Assembly (NCBI GenBank): GCA_964633205.1
Contig: CAZWFN010000191.1
Location: 1-9,816, forward strand
Direction of reading: 5' to 3'
DNA: 9,816 bases
Origin: CAYVQE01 sp964633205
Lineage (GTDB): Bacteria > Myxococcota > B64-G9
Shown: positions 6,560-9,816 of the stretch, one piece after another
Layout of the letters: the number at the start of each line of letters is the position of its first letter
Numbering within the stretch: the first letter of the stretch is position 1
Made by a program: the position numbers and the translations under genes
The notes under the pieces: generated by a model
What the model was told of the DNA's origin: nothing
What the model saw: the letters and a program-made list of their open reading frames with translations, nothing else
The model's database searches: none

Positions 6560-8567
6560 CGATACCGCCGCAGGCGGCGAACAACAGATCCTGGTGGACG
6601 GCCAGCAGCATCGGGGTCTCGCACTCGCCGAAGGCGCTGTACGTATTCGCCAGGCGCACCGTGCCGGCCGGGCCGGCGGCCAGATCCACCCCGGTCAGGT
6701 TTCCGTCGGTACAGCCCACCAACAGCACCTGATCATCGTAGGCGTAGACCAGCGGGCCGATCTCCTCCACGGTCAAATCGATCTCCCAGTCGACCGTACC
6801 TGCGTCATCGAGTTCAACCATGGCGGTGAGGACCCGGGTGTCTGCCTCTTTGAGATAGTTGCGCAGCACGGCCACGGTGTTGTCGGCCAGGCCGGCCGCC
6901 GAGTTGGCCGGCAGCGCCAGGGCCTCGATCTTCCAATCGGACAAGAACTGCTGGGTAGCGCCCTCGGAGTCCCCTGGTGATGCCACCGTGGCGTACAGGC
7001 CGCTGGAGCCGTGGTCGGCCTCCAGCGCACAGGCGACCACCAGCATGCGGCCATCGGCGGTGTAGGCCGCCTCGGCCAGCTCTTGTCCGGAGCAGGCGTT
7101 GGCGATGCCCTCGTAGCCCGCCACCGGAGCGCCGAGTGCGGGCAGGTTGACGGGAAAGACCTGGGTCCAGTTGCTGTGGCCCACGACCAACCTGGAAGCG
7201 GCCGGGTTGGCCGCGATCTGACCGGCGGACGGGTCCTGCCCGATCTGTTGGCTCTGGTCGCCCCAGTCGCTGCCATCGTAGCCCAGCAGCCCCAGCGCGT
7301 CACTGCTGGTGGAGTAGAACAGGGCCGCTTCAGTGGGCACCCAGGCGAAGTCCAGCACCTTGGCCGAAGCGGCGCCCATATCGATATACGCCTGTTCGAC
7401 CAAGTTCCGCTGGGCCTCATCGATCGCCACAATGGCGACATAGGTATGGGTGTCGCCCTCGTGCCAGGACAGCGCCAGCCGCCGCGTCGGCGGATCGTCG
7501 AAAGGACGCGTCTGCAGCGCCAGGGCGGTAATTTCCTGGCCGTTGGCGTTGTCGCCGTAATCGCTGAGCAGGGTTCCGCCGACTTCGCAGACTCCCTGGT
7601 TGCACAGCTCGGCGTTGTCGCAGTCCAACGAGTCGCGGCAGCCGCAGATGCGGCCGCCCTGTCCGTCTTCGATGCAGTACGAGCCCGGGTTCTGCGTACA
7701 GTCAACGCAGTTCGGACCGCAGTGCTCGTCTTCGGCGCATCGGTAGCAGTGGCCGCCCTCGCAGTACTCGCCTTGCTGCTGGCAGGGGTCCGGGCAGAAG
7801 CCGTCGCAGCCGTCGAGTTCGCCCTCGCACTTGTCGCTGCAATCGGGCTCGCAGTCGCTGCAGTAGTGGTACATGTCGCAAACCAGCCCGTCGCAGTCCT
7901 CGCCGGTAGTACAGCCGCAGCGGAAGTCCCCACCGTCGTCGATGCAGGCCTTGTTCTGTTCGTTGTCGCTGCAGTTGTCACAGTCCGCGCCGCAGTGGGC
8001 AGCCTCTTGGCAGGGCTGGCAGATGTCGCCGTTGTCCGCATCGCACCACTGGCCGGCGGGGCAGTCCAGCGGACAGAAGCCGCCGCAGCCGTCGGCCACC
8101 TGGTTGCACCTGCCGTCGCAAGCGGGGGTGCAGCCGCCGCAGGCCCGGTCGATGCAGGACTCGCCGTCGCAGTCGGCGTCGCTGTCGCAGCCGCAGCGGT
8201 GGCCGCCGCTGTCGTCCGGCACACAGGCTCGGTTGTTGTCGTTGGCGCTGCAGTCGATACAGCCCGCCCCGCAGTGGGCGTCGTCAGCACCGCAGGCGGC
8301 ACAGCTCTGGCCGTCGCACCAGAACCCGCTGTCGCAAGCGCCTTGGCAGCTGCCGCCGCAGCCGTCGGGCGCGCCGCCGCACTTGTCGTCGCAATCGGGG
8401 GTGCAGTCGGTGCGCACGCAGCGGTTGTCGGCATTGCACTCCAGGCCGGCGCCGCACTCGGCGTTGCCGAAGCAGGGCTGGTCCTCGCCGCCGCGGCCGG
8501 GCAGGCGGTCGCAGCCGGTGGCGGCGGTCAGCAGGGCGGTCATGGCCAGCAGGGTCGCGGCCCGCAT
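6495..8567 (-). CDS. Lipoprotein with three 18-Cys repeats and a beta-propeller-like C-terminus
   Basis: A 690-residue predicted surface lipoprotein. The start at 8567 has GGAGG 7 bases upstream and yields a signal peptide ending in AATGC, with Cys19 as the probable lipidated residue. The long frame reading back to 9134 is an overlap with the neighbouring gene, not part of this protein. A small C-x5-C-x5-C-x5-C module (32-50) is followed by three tandem repeats (55-145, 146-238, 239-329), each with 18 cysteines and almost constant spacing. Each opens with C.P.C..KC....DGC.G.C and closes with a CGC.....DC element. I count 59 cysteines up to residue 327. Residues about 340-675 are beta-rich, with short repeated strands typical of a beta-propeller (ALALSWHEGD-, DFAWVPTEAALFYS-, RMLVVACALE-type blades), and have few cysteines. 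Such proteins usually bind ligands or partners outside the cell; the function is unknown. It starts one base after the stop of the CsgG-like gene, so the two are probably co-translated. Confidence 0.9.
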   Translation of the reverse strand: MRAATLLAMTALLTAATGCDRLPGRGGEDQPCFGNAECGAGLECNADNRCVRTDCTPDCDDKCGGAPDGCGGSCQGACDSGFWCDGQSCAACGADDAHCGAGCIDCSANDNNRACVPDDSGGHRCGCDSDADCDGESCIDRACGGCTPACDGRCNQVADGCGGFCPLDCPAGQWCDADNGDICQPCQEAAHCGADCDNCSDNEQNKACIDDGGDFRCGCTTGEDCDGLVCDMYHYCSDCEPDCSDKCEGELDGCDGFCPDPCQQQGEYCEGGHCYRCAEDEHCGPNCVDCTQNPGSYCIEDGQGGRICGCRDSLDCDNAELCNQGVCEVGGTLLSDYGDNANGQEITALALQTRPFDDPPTRRLALSWHEGDTHTYVAIVAIDEAQRNLVEQAYIDMGAASAKVLDFAWVPTEAALFYSTSSDALGLLGYDGSDWGDQSQQIGQDPSAGQIAANPAASRLVVGHSNWTQVFPVNLPALGAPVAGYEGIANACSGQELAEAAYTADGRMLVVACALEADHGSSGLYATVASPGDSEGATQQFLSDWKIEALALPANSAAGLADNTVAVLRNYLKEADTRVLTAMVELDDAGTVDWEIDLTVEEIGPLVYAYDDQVLLVGCTDGNLTGVDLAAGPAGTVRLANTYSAFGECETPMLLAVHQDLLFAACGGIVKMFDLAAVLRLMGFAAGRGR
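7581..8405 (-). repeat. Three tandem ~91-residue, 18-cysteine repeats
   Basis: The units are 8405-8133, 8132-7854 and 7853-7581. The gaps between consecutive cysteines in each unit are 3,3,6,3,3,5-6,4-7,2,5-6,3,2,7-8,8-9,1,5,4-5,4-5 residues. Eighteen per unit suggests nine disulfides each. Shared non-cysteine signatures include DGCGG/DGCDG, HCG..C..C and RCGC/ICGC. The units are well diverged outside the cysteines, so the duplication is not recent. Confidence 0.88.
8418..8474 (-). other. C-x5-C-x5-C-x5-C module after the lipoprotein anchor
   Basis: Residues 32-50 carry four cysteines at exact six-residue steps (C..NAEC.AGLEC..DNRC). The spacing equals the tail of the plus-strand lipoprotein at 3173-3229 and nearly equals the closing element of each 18-Cys repeat (5,4-5,4-5). 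Confidence 0.7.
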
Positions 8568-8568
8568 G

Positions 8569-9633
8569 TCACCACCTCCCGCCCAGGCTGAGGCCCAGGC
8601 CGCGGCCGTCCGGGGTGGGGCCGCCGCCGAGGCTGACGGCGCCGCCGGCATCGGCCGCCGGCGGGCCGGGGTCGAGCAGCCACAGCACCGCGCCGGTGAC
8701 CAGCAGCGCGCCGCCCAGGCCGAAGCCGGCGTAGGCCAGCCCGTTGAAAGTGCGGTGGCGGTCGGCGTCGCTGGCGGCGCCGGAGTAGGTCCAGTCCTCG
8801 GCGGCCGCCTCGGCCTGCCAGATGAACACCCCGCCCACCGCGGCCAGACCCACCCCGCTCCAGAAGGCCACGTGGCCCCAGGTGTTGAAGGCGGAGGCCG
8901 GTGCGCTGTGCGCCACCGCCGCCGGCCGGCCATCGCCGGCCGCGCTGTGGTCCGCCGCCGCCCCGCCGGCCGCGCTGTGGTCCGCCGCCGCCCCGCCGCT
9001 CGCAGCACCGTCCGCCGCCGCCCCGCCGCTCGCAGCACCGTCCGCCGTCGCCCCGCCGCTCGCAGCACCGTCCGCTGTCGTCCCGCCGCTCGCGCTGTCT
9101 GCCGCCCCGCCGGCCGCGGCGCCGCCGCCGGCATCCGCCACCGCGGACCGGATGCGCTGTCCGGCCTGGCCGAAGAGCTCGGCCACCGCCGCCGGCAAGG
9201 CCTCCACCAGGGCCTCCTGGCCGCCCTTGACGCGCTCGGCCGCGCTGACCAGCACCTCGACCCGCTGCGAGTCGATGATCTTCAGGTTGAGCAGGTACAG
9301 CTTGCCGAAGCGGCTGACGTTGCCCACCACCACCCAGCGCACCCCCAGCGCGCCGCCGATCTCGGCCAGACAGCCGGCGTCGTCGCAGCCCAACAGCGCC
9401 TTGTTCTCCTCCATGCGCAGCACCGAGCGGATGTCGTTCTTGCCGATGACCCGATAGCCGCCCAGGGCCCGGATCTCGGTCGACAGCATATCGCCCAGCG
9501 CGTCCATCTGCTGCTGGGTCACCCCGCCCTTGGAGTTGAACTCCATCACCGCCACCCGCACCGATTCAGCCGCCGCCACCGGCACCGCCAGCAGCCACAG
9601 CCCCACCAGCATCCACCCGACCTTCGCGCCCAT
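8569..9633 (-). CDS. Exported CsgG-like domain protein with Ala/Gly repeat linker and C-terminal TM hairpin
   Basis: A 354-residue protein. The start at 9633 has GGAGGG 8 bases upstream and gives a clean signal peptide (VGWMLVGLWLLAVPVAAA, cleavage near residue 22). Residues 24-155 resemble the CsgG/FlgO-like nucleoside-fold domain widespread in myxobacterial envelope proteins: VRVAVMEFNS, then a helix ending STEI, RVIGKNDIRSVL, LLGCDDAGCLAEIGGALGVRWVVVGNV and LYLLNLKIID. The Cys83-Cys88 pair is typical of that subfamily. Residues about 168-235 form an Ala/Gly/Asp linker encoded by 30-base tandem repeats. Two hydrophobic segments follow (about 254-272 and 298-320) separated by a short loop, then a tail with GGGPTPDGRGLGLSLGGRW that could pair as terminal strands. 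In related proteins this architecture is attributed to envelope assembly or secretion helpers, often without proven function. It is the first gene of a two-gene unit with the cysteine-repeat lipoprotein. Confidence 0.85.
   Translation of the reverse strand: MGAKVGWMLVGLWLLAVPVAAAESVRVAVMEFNSKGGVTQQQMDALGDMLSTEIRALGGYRVIGKNDIRSVLRMEENKALLGCDDAGCLAEIGGALGVRWVVVGNVSRFGKLYLLNLKIIDSQRVEVLVSAAERVKGGQEALVEALPAAVAELFGQAGQRIRSAVADAGGGAAAGGAADSASGGTTADGAASGGATADGAASGGAAADGAASGGAAADHSAAGGAAADHSAAGDGRPAAVAHSAPASAFNTWGHVAFWSGVGLAAVGGVFIWQAEAAAEDWTYSGAASDADRHRTFNGLAYAGFGLGGALLVTGAVLWLLDPGPPAADAGGAVSLGGGPTPDGRGLGLSLGGRW
8575..8579 (-). promoter_or_regulatory. Shine-Dalgarno GGAGG within the end of the CsgG-like gene
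   Basis: On the minus strand GGGAGGTGG lies over the last codons of the upstream gene, 7 bases before ATG 8567. The junction reads TGA-C-ATG, a stop-start arrangement typical of translational coupling, and it sets the start of the cysteine-repeat lipoprotein. Confidence 0.8.
8933..9106. repeat. 30-base tandem repeat, five units plus a 24-base partial
   Basis: The units are 8933-8962, 8963-8992, 8993-9022, 9023-9052, 9053-9082 and a partial 9083-9106. The first two form one subtype (one mismatch between them; encoding AADHSAAGGA-type). The next three form another (ADGAASGG-type) with a few point changes. A unit of 30 is divisible by three, so copy-number change keeps the reading frame and lengthens or shortens the Ala/Gly linker of the CsgG-like protein by ten residues. 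Confidence 0.9.
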
Positions 9634-9641
9634 CGTTCGTT

Positions 9642-9647
9642 CCCTCC
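9642..9647 (-). promoter_or_regulatory. Shine-Dalgarno GGAGGG before the CsgG-like gene
   Basis: The minus strand reads GGAGGG 8 bases before ATG 9633. This selects 9633 over the ATG at 9783, whose extra 50 residues are Arg-rich and would displace the signal peptide. Confidence 0.7.
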
Positions 9648-9717
9648 GTGGCCGCCGCCGACTCGACGCCGCAGCCGGCCGCTCCCGATCGGTCCTTGCC
9701 TGTGAAAAGCCGCTGAG

Positions 9718-9746
9718 ATGATAGCCCAAAAAGACCCGAGCGTCGA
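9718..9746 (-). promoter_or_regulatory. Candidate sigma70-type promoter for the minus-strand pair
   Basis: On the minus strand TCGACG (9746-9741, four of six consensus) is followed by a 17-base spacer and TATCAT (9723-9718, five of six). Transcription would begin near 9711, about 78 bases before ATG 9633. The rest of 9634-9816 shows no gene I can support. More upstream sequence would be needed to exclude another promoter. Confidence 0.35.
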
Positions 9747-9816
9747 CAGCGACCGGCCTGCGAGGCATCCGCGCTGTCAGCAAATCAGCGCTACGTCTAG
9801 CTGCCGGGCCAGGAGG

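Noticed and set aside
7011..8591. A 526-codon plus-strand frame opposite the Cys-repeat lipoprotein
   Set aside because: Its Ala/Val-rich translation is the complement of Cys/Asp/Gly codons. It has no start signal and no domain, while the minus strand shows a signal peptide, SD and regular repeats.
8568..9134. Upstream extension of the Cys-repeat lipoprotein frame back to 9134
   Set aside because: The extra residues are low-complexity Arg/Ala/Pro/Thr from the repeat tract read in another frame. The lipoprotein signal peptide with its SD begins at 8567.

Overview
The window comes from a high-GC Gram-negative bacterium with a large envelope and secreted-protein repertoire. The best guess is a Myxococcota or related delta-proteobacterial lineage. 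The grounds are the family mix: SbsA-like Ig and ZU5-like surface proteins, cysteine-rich lipoproteins with DGCGG-type and C-x5-C-x5-C-x5-C modules, a CsgG-like domain joined to a transmembrane hairpin, and an S46 dipeptidyl-peptidase. This is a guess from protein style; there is no marker gene in the window.

Layout. (1) Positions 1-3250, plus strand: two overlapping genes of lower GC. The first is open at the left edge and encodes a large extracellular protein with two Ig-like domains, a ZU5-like region, a long cysteine-rich region and a C-terminal HEEQH motif. The second is a lipoprotein with a ZU5-like N-terminal half and a 4-Cys tail. Its ATG lies 38 bases inside the first gene, behind a consensus AGGAGG. 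(2) Positions 3251-3501: an intergenic stretch with a 12-base palindrome and a candidate promoter. (3) Positions 3502-6559, plus strand, very GC-rich: an exported S46 serine dipeptidyl-peptidase followed 43 bases later by an EamA/DMT-family membrane transporter, probably one transcript. (4) Positions 9633-6495, minus strand: a two-gene unit. The upstream gene has a CsgG-like N-domain, an Ala/Gly linker built from 30-base tandem DNA repeats, and a C-terminal transmembrane hairpin. One base after its stop begins a 690-residue lipoprotein with three 18-cysteine repeats and a probable beta-propeller. This unit converges on the transporter gene and their 3' ends overlap by 65 bases.

Nearly everything here acts at or beyond the inner membrane: surface or periplasmic adhesive and binding proteins, a peptide-degrading exopeptidase, and a small-molecule transporter. 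The peptidase and transporter suggest peptide use, but the transporter substrate cannot be read from sequence. The least familiar parts are the HEEQH tail of the first gene, the sharp fall in GC across the end of that gene and the next one, and the coupled CsgG-like/cysteine-repeat pair. No RNA genes, CRISPR arrays, insertion sequences or phage genes were seen.
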